Positions 32,933 to 41,480 of a stretch of 64,000 bases of DNA are shown one piece after another. Origin of the DNA: DATCZB01 sp035513215 (lineage in GTDB: Bacteria; Pseudomonadota; Gammaproteobacteria; Steroidobacterales; Rariloculaceae). The position numbers were made by a program, and so were the translations under genes. Where the stretch lies: the NCBI GenBank assembly GCA_035513215.1, contig DATKCK010000099.1:1-64000 (forward strand), read 5' to 3'. The notes under the pieces were generated by a model. It was not told where the DNA came from. It did no database searches and saw only the letters and a program-made list of their open reading frames with translations. Numbering within the stretch: position 1 is the first letter of the stretch; each line of letters opens with the position of its first letter.

Positions 32933-32939
<7 letters not shown>
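32502..32939 (+). CDS. Small exported protein of unknown function
   Basis: A 145-residue protein with a signal peptide (MSITRVVPLLVMLVLPRLASAEE, cleavage near residue 21). The mature part has a helical start and a beta end (SFVRYTYLHKFQNHAIRWIFTFYSANDTWVVNGVSFDDQ), resembling the cystatin/NTF2-like small periplasmic folds. The ATG at 32502 follows a GAGGAGG site. It is divergent from the LuxR-type gene and shares its promoter region. No family is recognised. Confidence 0.7.
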
Positions 32940-33238
<299 letters not shown>

Positions 33239-33756
33239 CAGTGTCGGGAAAACAACGGAAAACAACGCGCAACTTATTGATTTTGGTAGCGGGGGCACGC
33301 AACCACTCTTGCATTGGTTACCGCTCTGGATATCGGTTCTGAGTCGCGCATCCTGGCGTAAGCATCCCCGCCCGAAGAGTGATCTAGCACGCATGACCTC
33401 AAGCGTGCGTTGCGCACCAAGCTTGCCACTTGTACGCTTGTTTCAGGCTCGGGCGACTAAATTGCCGCTCGATCCGGGACGTTCCTCGGGTAGCCCGGAG
33501 TCCATGGACTCGTCAGGATCGAAAGTCACGTTCGGAGCAATCCTCGCGCGGTCGCTTGCGGCCGAACGCCCCTGAATCGCATGGCTTAGTACGGCCAACT
33601 CCGGTCACAAAAGCATGGCTCCGAACTCTCGGGCGACTACGCGGAGCCCGATGTTCTGGCATTTGAGTTGCGAATTTGGTGCGTCACGGGCAACCTGACG
33701 CGCATGTACTAGGCATTCTTTTCGAGCGTCTGCGTCGAAACTCTCTGGAACACCGA
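33239..33756. other. Non-coding region with a tRNA-3'-end-like string
   Basis: About 520 bases without a convincing gene. At 33285-33298 TGGTAGCGGGGGCA equals the complement of a common tRNA-fMet 3' end including CCA, preceded by an AT-rich CAACTTATTGATTT; this could be a leftover attachment site. The rest shows nothing. Confidence 0.3.
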
Positions 33757-33945
33757 ATGAAGACTATCAAAAGGTATCCTTCGCGAATCGAAGCGGACCT
33801 TGCGAGAATCGCGCTGGACGCAGCCGACGTGCCGTCGGTTATTGTGGGTATCGGAGTCGGCATGGAAGGCGGTATGGAGGGCGTTCAGCTATTGGTGCCA
33901 GAGGACCAGGTTGAGGTGGCGCTGAAGATTCTCGAAGAAATGTGA
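33757..33945 (+). CDS. DUF2007-domain small protein
   Basis: A 62-residue protein matching the DUF2007 'putative signal transducing protein' pattern: KTIKRYPSRIEADLARIALDAADVPSVIV, a glycine-rich turn, then VQLLVPEDQVEVALKILEE. It has a ferredoxin-like alpha-beta fold. The ATG at 33757 starts exactly at the domain. An unusual MEGGMEGV insertion sits in the turn. The family's role is unproven. Confidence 0.82.
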   Translation: MKTIKRYPSRIEADLARIALDAADVPSVIVGIGVGMEGGMEGVQLLVPEDQVEVALKILEEM

Positions 33946-34081
33946 CACCCTGCCGCTACGACCGCCTTCAAGTCTACCCCGGCCGCTCAACTTTGCGAAG
34001 TAAAGAGAAGCTACCGGCCAGATTCCGACACCCGCAGGTGAATTCACTCGGTCGAAACTTCAGGCAGGTCTACAAGCTGAA

Positions 34082-34249
34082 TCATAGATTGAGCTCCGGC
34101 TTGACGCGCCAATGATTGCCCTCGAACGAATCGCCCATAAGCTGGCTTGTATGTCCCACGTTAAAGAAGACGGTGGTATTCGCGTCTCGTCGCAACACTG
34201 CCGCAATACGCTCCTGTAGCAGGTCATCGTGCTGGCGGATAACCTGACG
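34082..34249 (-). pseudogene. C-terminal fragment of an unidentified protein
   Basis: An open frame of 55 codons without a start reads RQVIRQHDDLLQERIAAVLR, then RDANTTVFFNVGHTSQLMGD, then SFEGNHWRVKPELNL and a stop. The helix-strand composition looks like real protein, but an in-frame TAG cuts it off upstream (34252-34250), and the neighbouring TPR gene begins at 34291 on the other strand. It is probably the tail of a lost gene. The family is not recognised. Confidence 0.35.
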
Positions 34250-34290
34250 CTAGTGCAAGATGTGAACGAGACTTCGAAAAGGGTTGCGAG

Positions 34291-35460
34291 ATGCGACGGC
34301 GAGCTTGCGTTCTGGCTGTACTCGTCTTTGCGCTTGGCACAGCCGCTCCGGTTTTGGCGCAAGGCGACGACGTTTCTCCGGCCGGCCGAGAGGTGAGACA
34401 GTTGCTGGCGGCCGCGCAGGAGCAGGTTGCGGCGGGGGACTTCGAAGGCGCCCGCGCCACGCTCGCGAGCATCTCGACGCTGGGTTCCGTGTCGCAGCAG
34501 GAGGCGAGTCTCATCCTCTATCTGAGCGGTCAAGTGTCGTACGAGCAGGGGCAGGTCGGTCGGGCCGTGTCGGCCTGGAGGCAGGCGCTCGCCATCGGCG
34601 GGCTGCCCGAAGCCCAGCAGCTAGCCCTCGAGGCGGCGCTGGCCCGCCTCGCCGAGCGCGCAGCGCCCGCCGGGACTCCCTCGTCACCACAGGCGCTGCT
34701 GCAGGCCGCCGACCAGGCATCGCAGTTCGGTCGGTCGGAGGAGGCTGAGACCTACTACGACGCGGCCATCAAAGGCTTCGCTGCGGAGGGCAACGCCACC
34801 GGTCTAGCGAGGGCTCACTACGAGTTTGGAAACCACCTCGCCACGACCAGGCGCGATCTCGAGGGCGCGCTTGGGCAGCATGTGATCGCAGTCGAGCATG
34901 CCGAGCTATCGGGCGAACGGTCGCTTCTACTCTCCGTGCTCGGCGCGATTGGCCGCGCAGCCATCGTCGCGGGCCGCGCCGAGGACGGTCGCGTCGCCTT
35001 CGAGCGACTCCTGGGGCTGCTGGGCGACGAGGATGGCGCACTAAGGGCTGGCGCGCTCGCTGGGCTCGGCGAGGCGTCGCTTCGGCTCAAGGACTGGCCC
35101 GCGGCAGTCGAAGCCTACGAGCAATGGCTCGCCGTCACGGACACGAGCGAGGATCCCGAAGCGCAGCGGATGCTCCATTCGTACGTCCTGGCGCTCCGTC
35201 TTGCCGGCCGTGTAGACGACGCGCTCTCGATAATCGCGCGGCTGGACGCGATGGCGCAAAGCGAAGACGAGCGCCGGCGTCTTGCGCTCCAACTCGAGCA
35301 AGACGGCGTGCGGGCGCGCGGCCTTGAACACGCCGCAGCCGGATGTTGGTTCGACGCGCGCGCGCAGGAGCGCTATGTTGCCCTCGGACGCGATGAGGAC
35401 GCTGATATTCTGGAGGCCGTCATGGACGCCGAGCGTTGCTCGGAAGCGTCGATCGACTGA
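34291..35460 (+). CDS. Exported TPR-like repeat protein
   Basis: A 389-residue protein with a signal peptide (cleavage near VLAQG, residue 24). The rest is helical repeats of TPR type (SGQVSYEQGQVGRAVSAWRQALAI, ADQASQFGRSEEAETYYDAAIKGF, LGEASLRLKDWPAAVEAYEQWL, LALRLAGRVDDALSIIARLD). It converges on the DUF3857 gene with 22 bases between stops. It is likely a periplasmic scaffold; partners are unknown. Confidence 0.8.
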   Translation: MRRRACVLAVLVFALGTAAPVLAQGDDVSPAGREVRQLLAAAQEQVAAGDFEGARATLASISTLGSVSQQEASLILYLSGQVSYEQGQVGRAVSAWRQALAIGGLPEAQQLALEAALARLAERAAPAGTPSSPQALLQAADQASQFGRSEEAETYYDAAIKGFAAEGNATGLARAHYEFGNHLATTRRDLEGALGQHVIAVEHAELSGERSLLLSVLGAIGRAAIVAGRAEDGRVAFERLLGLLGDEDGALRAGALAGLGEASLRLKDWPAAVEAYEQWLAVTDTSEDPEAQRMLHSYVLALRLAGRVDDALSIIARLDAMAQSEDERRRLALQLEQDGVRARGLEHAAAGCWFDARAQERYVALGRDEDADILEAVMDAERCSEASID

Positions 35461-35482
35461 AGCGAAGCGGGCCCCCGCTGCG

Positions 35483-37561
35483 TCAAAGGTTCTCCAACAC
35501 CTCGTCGAACTCGATCTTCGGCAGATCGAGATCGGGAAGAAACGGCCGAGCATTGGGATTGACCCAGATCTGGCGCTGGGTGAGGGCTAACATGCGCTCC
35601 TGATCCTCGAGCACCGCGGTGATCTCGCTGGGAGCGACGGTCTCAGCGAGCGGGTCCAGCTCCGCAGCAAAGGTGTATGTTCGGCCATCCAACGCCAAGG
35701 TGCGGCTGAAGCGGAACGCCGTATTCTCGATCGTCTCCTCGCCCTCTTCGAGCGACCAATTTGACCCGGTGTCCGGCAGGTTGATGACGATTTCATGCCG
35801 ATAGATTCCGTCGGCGAACACGATGACCGGCCATCGGCGTGACTCGGGTTTGTTGCCGGGATCAGGGACCGGCGAGAAGATGAGATCGGCCCGGTAGGTG
35901 AACGTGCGGCGGCTGGGATTCTGGTCGTCGAACTCGAACGGCTCGTCGATCAGGAACTCGACCACCACAGTCAGGGAGTTCGCCTCGATGTCGTCGATCA
36001 CTCGGCTGGGGGCAACGAGCTCGACGCCACTGTAGCGCGCGGCAATCGTCTCTGTGTACGCCTCGTCGAGATCGGCGGGCGACGTGGTGGCAATGACGGC
36101 CCTGAAGCCGTCAGCCATCCGCCCAATGTAGATCATCTCACGCCGCAGGCGGCCCTGCGTCGCAAGCCCGCCAGAGACATCGTAAGCGTCGCGCACCAGC
36201 ACCTCGGGCTTGGTGCGCTCGCGCCGCGGCATCTCCACGAGCCCCTGCGCCCGCCCATCGAGCAGCAAAACGTATCCCAGCTCCGGCTGCGCTAGCGCGT
36301 CGAGGTCGCCGCCCTGGAACAGGGCCGTGGGATCGAGCCAATAATCCCTTCCCTCATGGCGCACGCGGACGATCACGTGGTTGAAGGCAGACGGGCTCGG
36401 CGCATACAGCGGCAGGCCGCGGTCCAAGGTGGTGTTGACTAAGGCCGCGTGTGCTTCAACGCCCAGCGCTTCGAGCAACGACAGCAGCAGCAGCGTCTTG
36501 GCCTTGCAGTCCCCCGTCCGTGTCCGGAGCGTCTCCGCCGTGGCCGCCGGGACGTAGCCCCCCTCGCCCAGTGTCAAGGCGAAGTAGCGGATCTCCTCCT
36601 GGACGAACCGCAGCGCGGCGACGATCCGGTCTTTCACCTCAGGATTCGCGGCGCGGATCTGCTCCGCGAGATCGACGATCTGCGCTTCCGGCTCGGGTTC
36701 GTAGGCCGGTTGGCCCCACGCGGCGACCGCCGCCCAGTCGCCGTGGCTCGAAGCAGTCAAGAACGGCACGACCGGCTCCCACGGCGGGGCGTAGCTTTCG
36801 GGTTTCGCCGCCGGCGACGCCCGGGCCGGCAATGCGTAGAGGACAGAACCGCCGCTGCCCCGCTCCTCGTCGAGATCGACAGCCTCGCCGCGCAAAAAGA
36901 CGGTCGAGCCTTGCGGCCACCGGCTTCTGAGCGCGAGGCGCTCGACATCCGCGCCCAGAGCGAGCGGGAAGATCCGCGCGTCTCGGCCGTCGAAAGCGCT
37001 CGGAACGCCGCTCGCGGAGAAGGCGATGTCGACTATATCCCCTACACGAACGTCGCTCAGACGCAAGCTCGCCGTCATGACCCCGGTGACCATCTGCAGT
37101 TCGAGCAGCTGTTCGCGCCGGAGTACGTCGTAGCTTGCTGACTCGTGACGATCCTCGACGACGCCGTCGCGGATCACGCGAACATGGTGAAAGTCGAGCG
37201 TCTGGTAGGCTGGGTCGAAAGGGGCCGTGAACTGCGACACCTGAGACACACCGACCACTGTTGTCGCCTGTGAGACGGTGCGGCTGTATAAGGCTGGCGC
37301 CTCGAGCGTCGCGTCGTGCTGGAGGTCGAACAGCAAGTAGCGCACGCCCTGCACGGGCTCGAACTGGTAGCTCGATGGATCGGGGATCTCGTTCTCGACC
37401 ACCCAGCCCGGCGTTGGGACGAGCGTCACTCCGTTGTCTGCGGCGCCGCCGAGCCGCGGAACGGTGGGCCCGCCACGGGCCTGGGCGAGCGCCGCGGAAG
37501 CGAGCGCCGCTGCGCCCAGCGCGGATGCGAGTGCGATCACTTTTGACGCCGCCTGCCTCAT
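35483..37561 (-). CDS. DUF3857 / transglutaminase-domain exported protein
   Basis: A 692-residue protein with a signal peptide (ending near ALAQA, residue 28), a DUF3857-type N-terminal beta domain (about 60-290) and a transglutaminase-like core with Cys in RTGDCKAKTLLLLSLLEALG (about 345), His in FNHVIVRV (about 385) and Asp in YWLDPTALF. The last 250 residues are beta-rich. Such proteins are periplasmic; no substrate is known. Transglutaminase folds also occur at 21.1-22.8 kb in this window. Confidence 0.88.
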   Translation of the reverse strand: MRQAASKVIALASALGAAALASAALAQARGGPTVPRLGGAADNGVTLVPTPGWVVENEIPDPSSYQFEPVQGVRYLLFDLQHDATLEAPALYSRTVSQATTVVGVSQVSQFTAPFDPAYQTLDFHHVRVIRDGVVEDRHESASYDVLRREQLLELQMVTGVMTASLRLSDVRVGDIVDIAFSASGVPSAFDGRDARIFPLALGADVERLALRSRWPQGSTVFLRGEAVDLDEERGSGGSVLYALPARASPAAKPESYAPPWEPVVPFLTASSHGDWAAVAAWGQPAYEPEPEAQIVDLAEQIRAANPEVKDRIVAALRFVQEEIRYFALTLGEGGYVPAATAETLRTRTGDCKAKTLLLLSLLEALGVEAHAALVNTTLDRGLPLYAPSPSAFNHVIVRVRHEGRDYWLDPTALFQGGDLDALAQPELGYVLLLDGRAQGLVEMPRRERTKPEVLVRDAYDVSGGLATQGRLRREMIYIGRMADGFRAVIATTSPADLDEAYTETIAARYSGVELVAPSRVIDDIEANSLTVVVEFLIDEPFEFDDQNPSRRTFTYRADLIFSPVPDPGNKPESRRWPVIVFADGIYRHEIVINLPDTGSNWSLEEGEETIENTAFRFSRTLALDGRTYTFAAELDPLAETVAPSEITAVLEDQERMLALTQRQIWVNPNARPFLPDLDLPKIEFDEVLENL

Positions 37562-38089
37562 ACCGTCCTCCCCTGGCGCAGCGCTTGGATGCTAGCAGAA
37601 ACGGCGGTGATACATCCGTGACGTGCTCGGCGCAGGTGGCCTGTCACGGCGCGTCGCCGGCCGTCGCCGTCGAGGAGCGCGCGTTGTTGCTCTATGTTCT
37701 CGTGACCGTCGTTCCGGCCCTACATGAACCGCGCGTGTCCGACATTCGCCATCTAACGAGCATGGGAACCGACTCCAAAATACAATAACGGGCAGCGAAC
37801 GTCGTCCTTGGGTCGACCCGGGCCGACTGATTCCCGGAGAAACTATAACATCGGTCCGACCGCCTCGGCGACGAAGACCGCCGCTCGGATCGCGCCTCCT
37901 GTTAGCGACTCGTTTCGAGGGCTGATTTGACGCCCATTCCTACTGTAACGCCCCGGACGTGAATTCACGTCTTCGGCCAACTGTCGTCGTTCGATCTAAT
38001 TTCGTGAACGCCCACTTCTAGTAGTCGGGAGCACACCATCCAGATTCCCTATGTTAGGAGCACGTTACTAGCAAGGAGAACAGGAAAAG
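37562..38089. other. Non-coding region
   Basis: About 530 bases upstream of the DUF3857 gene with no convincing gene in any frame. It contains the 10-base palindrome GTGAATTCAC at about 37960 but no recognised element. Confidence 0.45.
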
Positions 38090-38120
38090 CCTTTGGCCGC
38101 CCGGATGGACGGCCAAAAGG
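38090..38120 (-). terminator. Hairpin after the anti-sigma gene
   Basis: CCTTTGGCCG (38090-38099) pairs with CGGCCAAAAGG (38110-38120) around a 10-base loop, 12 bases after the stop of the anti-sigma gene on the minus strand. On that strand the stem is followed by CTTTTCCTG, a short T run, so a Rho-independent terminator is plausible. Confidence 0.65.
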
Positions 38121-38131
38121 GCAGCGGAAGA

Positions 38132-38902
38132 CTATTCGTGCAACTCAAGGGGCTGGATGCCCTCCGGGACATCGAACACATCCGCGGGTAGAGGTGTGTC
38201 GAAACTCAAGGCATTGCGCATCGTTACACCACCGGGCATCTCCGACTCCATCAACAACGGTTTGTTATCAAAGGGATCAACCCAGAGTACGAAGGTCGAT
38301 GCGCCCATTGTTAGGCTGTACCCAGTTGCGGAAATTCCCTCTATAAACCGAGACTCCGCAACCAGCTCGGCTTCCCCCTGAAAATCCCGTATGCCGTCGA
38401 TCCAGCCAGTCGAATTCTCGGCAACGCTAACAGGCGGAATGCTCTGCGCGATGGTTTCGCCGTCTGGTAGTAGCACGTACATCATGCCCGCTTCCGGTTT
38501 GACAATCCAAGTTGCGCCGGCGGACTCTATGCGCATATCACCAGAGTCATCGAGCCAGATGTTCGTCCTTGCAACTGCGTCCTGCCCCGTCTCAACCGTC
38601 ATCTCCACTTGAAGTGTGCGAAAAGACGCAAACCATTGTTGGGCCTGAGCGAAGGCACTGCCGTTGTCTCCTGGCAGGAAGAACGACACTACCGCTATCG
38701 CTGCAAACAGGATCGAAGCTGCGCCCGCAAGAGACAGCCAGCCAAGCGACGCGGGCCGGCCGAATCGCGCTCGCGGCAGCCTCTCGCGCAATCTTTGTGC
38801 GGCATGCTCGATTTCAGCAGCGTCAAATTGTCGCCGGGCGGCTTCAACATAGGGATCAAGAAAATCCTCAGTGGCCAAGCGATGGCTATCAGTTGAACTC
38901 AT
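38132..38902 (-). CDS. Membrane-anchored putative anti-sigma factor with LolA-like outer domain
   Basis: A 256-residue protein: a cytoplasmic N-terminus of about 50 residues, one membrane helix (WLSLAGAASILFAAIAVVSFF, about 54-75), then a beta-rich external domain (LQVEMTVETGQDAVARTNIW, GDMRIESAGATWIVKPEAG) resembling LolA/DUF2092-type folds. It overlaps the ECF sigma gene by ATGA, the usual arrangement for an anti-sigma factor. No zinc-binding HxxxCxxC motif is present. GC content is lower than in neighbouring genes. Confidence 0.7.
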   Translation of the reverse strand: MSSTDSHRLATEDFLDPYVEAARRQFDAAEIEHAAQRLRERLPRARFGRPASLGWLSLAGAASILFAAIAVVSFFLPGDNGSAFAQAQQWFASFRTLQVEMTVETGQDAVARTNIWLDDSGDMRIESAGATWIVKPEAGMMYVLLPDGETIAQSIPPVSVAENSTGWIDGIRDFQGEAELVAESRFIEGISATGYSLTMGASTFVLWVDPFDNKPLLMESEMPGGVTMRNALSFDTPLPADVFDVPEGIQPLELHE

Positions 38903-39465
38903 TTCTCAATGCCTCCTTCTGTTGAATCAAGCACGGCTCGCACATCTGAGGTCAATCGCATGCGCAACCTGTGCAGGGATACGCCGACGGCGTTTGCGGT
39001 CATATTCATTCGTGCGGCGATATCGGCATGAGTTAAGTCGCCGAAGTAGTAGAGCGCGAATAGTTGCCCATCGCGTTCCGGTAACCTGCCAATAGCGCCC
39101 CGCAAGATGTCCGCACGCTGCTCGTCATATAGAGCTGTTTCTGGATCGCTGGTCGTTTGTGGTGGATCCAAATCAGTCCAATCCTTTCGGCGCCGCAAAC
39201 GATCCAAAGCTCCGTTCACGGCCATGGTTTTTAGATACGCTGGCCAACTTCGAACCTGAGTCGGGGGCGATTTCAGTAACTTCTCGGCAATGTCCTGTGC
39301 GATATCCTCCGCGTCAGCCAGATTGCCCAATACCCGCGCCGCGGAAGCTATGATCAAACCGGCGTGCGCATCAAGCGCTTGGACGAATTCCGCTCGGTCG
39401 TCAACTCGCCTTCCAGCAATTTTGAATCTGCTGAAGATGCGCGTGGCTCCGGTCTGAGTTGGCAT
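38899..39465 (-). CDS. ECF sigma factor
   Basis: A 188-residue sigma-70 family protein of the extracytoplasmic type. Region 2 contains LGNLADAEDIAQDIAEKLLK and YLKTMAVNGALDRLRRRK (about residues 45-93); region 4 has RLPERDGQLFALYYFGDLTHADIA and NMTANAVGVSLHRLRMRL (about 128-170). It is the first gene of a pair with the putative anti-sigma factor. The target promoters cannot be told from one window. Confidence 0.87.
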   Translation of the reverse strand: MPTQTGATRIFSRFKIAGRRVDDRAEFVQALDAHAGLIIASAARVLGNLADAEDIAQDIAEKLLKSPPTQVRSWPAYLKTMAVNGALDRLRRRKDWTDLDPPQTTSDPETALYDEQRADILRGAIGRLPERDGQLFALYYFGDLTHADIAARMNMTANAVGVSLHRLRMRLTSDVRAVLDSTEGGIEK

Positions 39466-39810
39466 GAAAGGTTCCGTTCTGAGTTTTCACACAACGGGAC
39501 GTGTTAAAGCGTCAATCCTTACATGTGATCGTGGAAAGTGAGCGAAAAGAGAGAGAAAGGCAGGCTGTTCCGCGCAGATTCGCCTAGAGTCGCTGTGGCC
39601 TCGTACTCGCAGCGCCCGAAAACGGCGATCCCAAAGCCAGTTCGACTGTCGCTTTTGGGTCGATCAGGGTCCCCCGCTTTCTCCGGAGAGTATACCGAAT
39701 GACCGTCGGATTTCGCGCCCATTCAAGACAGTCAATGACCGCATTTTCGCGATATCACGAACCACGATACATCCGAAGCAGCGGAATACCGGCACTGCCA
39801 TGGTGGGACG
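39466..39810. other. Non-coding region
   Basis: About 345 bases between the sigma gene and the HIRAN-like frame, holding the likely sigma operon promoter on the minus strand. No gene or clear repeat is seen. Confidence 0.4.
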
Positions 39811-40260
39811 GTGCGTCACGTCTCCGCGGTACACTTGCGGGGAGGCCAGCGAGAGAATCACAACAATGGCTACCGACGAACTGCCGCCGCACCCAACGCG
39901 ATCAATGCGCACCTAAAGAACGGCGAGCAGATCGGATTCGTGCCCGAGCAGGATGCCGTCGAACTCGCACCGCTGATCGATCAGGGCGCGAAGGGCTCGG
40001 CCGTGCTGACGAAGATATTGACTGCCGGTCGAAGCCCGATTCCCGTCGCGCAGGTCTACCTGCAAAACGCGGATGCCGACGTGTCTGACGCGGCAACGGT
40101 CGAATCGAAGTTCGCGCGTGGTCGTAAGTCTAGTCCCGCAGTCCATCGCTCGCCGGCACCTTGGCATCGCCCGACATCTATCCTCATGTGGCTGCTGCTC
40201 GCATTGTTGATCGGGCTGATCCTCGTCGTGTGCCGGCCACTACTTAGGCTGTGGGCGTGA
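39811..40260 (+). pseudogene. HIRAN-domain protein, N-terminus apparently degraded
   Basis: The middle of this 149-codon frame reads PNAINAHLKNGEQIGFVPEQ, then DAVELAPLIDQGAKGSAVLTK and VAQVYLQNADADV, the second half of a HIRAN domain. The usual first half (G-x-x-L-x-L-x-x-E-P-x-N) is replaced by unrelated residues from a GTG start at 39811, so the front seems lost or out of frame. A C-terminal membrane helix (SILMWLLLALLIGLILVVC) follows. It lies just before the partial tRNA at the end of the putative island. Confidence 0.5.
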
Positions 40261-40307
40261 TCCGGACTTTCTTTAAGTTTCAGTTAGTTGGAAGAGTTTC
40301 CAGAGTT

Positions 40308-40345
40308 TTACGAATGCGTTGGTCTACCAGCTGAGCTACACCGGC
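40308..40345 (-). pseudogene. 5' half of tRNA-Thr(CGT), direct repeat of 25579-25616
   Basis: On the minus strand GCCGGTGTAGCTCAGCTGG at 40345 begins a copy of the tRNA-Thr gene that stops after the anticodon loop. Over 40 bases (40308-40347 against 25579-25618) there is a single mismatch, in the D arm. A TACAAT box lies 60 bases upstream (40405-40410), matching the 57-base spacing of TAAAAT at the intact gene. The 3' half is absent. Confidence 0.85.
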
Positions 40346-40516
40346 TTCGTAGATTGCCCCTTTCCGATCATGCGCTTGCTAGCGCATCGCCAGAGCGGTG
40401 CGGAATTGTACCCGTTATTGTCCCCAATTTGCGCCGCTTGCGACGCGAGACGTGAAGGACTTTGAGGGTCTCGGCCTCAAGCTGGTCGATCCGTGGGTGC
40501 CGCAAGACTGAACCGG

Positions 40517-40741
40517 CTACCGCTCGCCCCACCAGTCCATGAACTCGTGAAACGAGATGACGCCGTCGTGGTCGGTGTCGATCTCCTGGAATCCGATCTT
40601 CGCCTCGTCGCGATTGACTCCCGTATCGAGTGCCTCCAGCATGTCCAGGAACTCGTCGAGTTCGATCTTGCCGTCCCCATTCAGATCGTTGTACTCGAAG
40701 CTCTCCCGGAGCTCCTCTATTTGCTCATCCGTCGGTTCCAT
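40517..40741 (-). CDS. Small EF-hand protein
   Basis: A 74-residue acidic protein with two EF-hands: DLNGDGKIELDEF and DTDHDGVISFHEF, each with ligands at positions 1, 3, 5 and 12. It should bind Ca2+. The ATG at 40741 follows a GAGGAGC site; an upstream in-frame start adds 22 residues. No signal peptide is present. It lies 88 bases after the VWA-like gene on the same strand and may be the last gene of the riboswitch-controlled operon. Confidence 0.85.
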   Translation of the reverse strand: MEPTDEQIEELRESFEYNDLNGDGKIELDEFLDMLEALDTGVNRDEAKIGFQEIDTDHDGVISFHEFMDWWGER

Positions 40742-40829
40742 GTATGCGCTCCTCATGGCCTGGTCCTGATGAAGCGAAGATATCAGGCCAATGGCGCTCA
40801 TGACCATCGGCGCCGTAAGAGGCGCTGCG

Positions 40830-41480
40830 TCAGTTGTCGAGAAGCTGCTCCAGATTGTCGAGATCGTTGATCACGCGCCAGGTGCCGCCCTCGCTCTCGA
40901 CGCGGGCCCGCCAGGCCTCGAGCCGGTCGAGGTATTCGCGCGGGTCGATGTTGTCGCTGCGCAGCTTCGTGACGTTCAAGGCGAAGACCTCGACGTCCTG
41001 GAGCGGAACCGGAATGTCGCGAATGTAACCGGCCTCGAGATCCTCCTTGAGGTCGGAGAAGATGAAGACCCGTTTCTGCTGCGGTCCTTTCTCGTTCAGG
41101 AACTCCACAGCCTGCAGGAGTCCGCCCGTGATGTCGGTATAGGGCGATGCGCCGACGCCGGTCAGGAACTCGTGCGCCGTCTGCGAGAACTCGCGTTTTT
41201 GCTGATTGGCCGCGCTCGGGCGGTCATCGAAGGTGACGGTCGCGACGATATCCTTCTCGCTGAAGCTGCCGGTGTCGATGCGCGCGATCGCGAATGAGTC
41301 GTGCGCGTCGAGGCGAGACAGCGTGTAGTTGATGATCTGCTCGGCCCTGTCGAGCTCTTGCCGGTAGGTGCCCGACGTGTCGACTAGCATGTAGACACCC
41401 GTATTGCGCGGCCCCGACGCATCGCAGCCGGCAAGCATGAGCAGCGTCAGCGCGATGAGCCCCGTGCTGTGCGCGCTCAT
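40830..41480 (-). CDS. VWA-like lipoprotein
   Basis: A 216-residue predicted lipoprotein (lipobox LAGC, Cys 19). The mature part begins GVYMLVDTSGTYRQE, with the D-x-S-x-T core of a MIDAS metal site, and continues with alternating helices and strands (FAIARIDTGSF, DIVATVTFDD, KRVFIFSDLKED, VEVFALNV), a von Willebrand factor A-type Rossmann fold. Its ATG overlaps the stop of the membrane protein gene upstream (ATGA), so the two are translationally coupled. It probably binds a protein partner in the periplasm in a metal-dependent way. Confidence 0.82.
   Translation of the reverse strand: MSAHSTGLIALTLLMLAGCDASGPRNTGVYMLVDTSGTYRQELDRAEQIINYTLSRLDAHDSFAIARIDTGSFSEKDIVATVTFDDRPSAANQQKREFSQTAHEFLTGVGASPYTDITGGLLQAVEFLNEKGPQQKRVFIFSDLKEDLEAGYIRDIPVPLQDVEVFALNVTKLRSDNIDPREYLDRLEAWRARVESEGGTWRVINDLDNLEQLLDN

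Noticed and set aside
33309..33575. 88-codon frame after the DUF1211 remnant
   Set aside because: Ser/Arg/Pro-rich, no ribosome site and no recognisable pattern.
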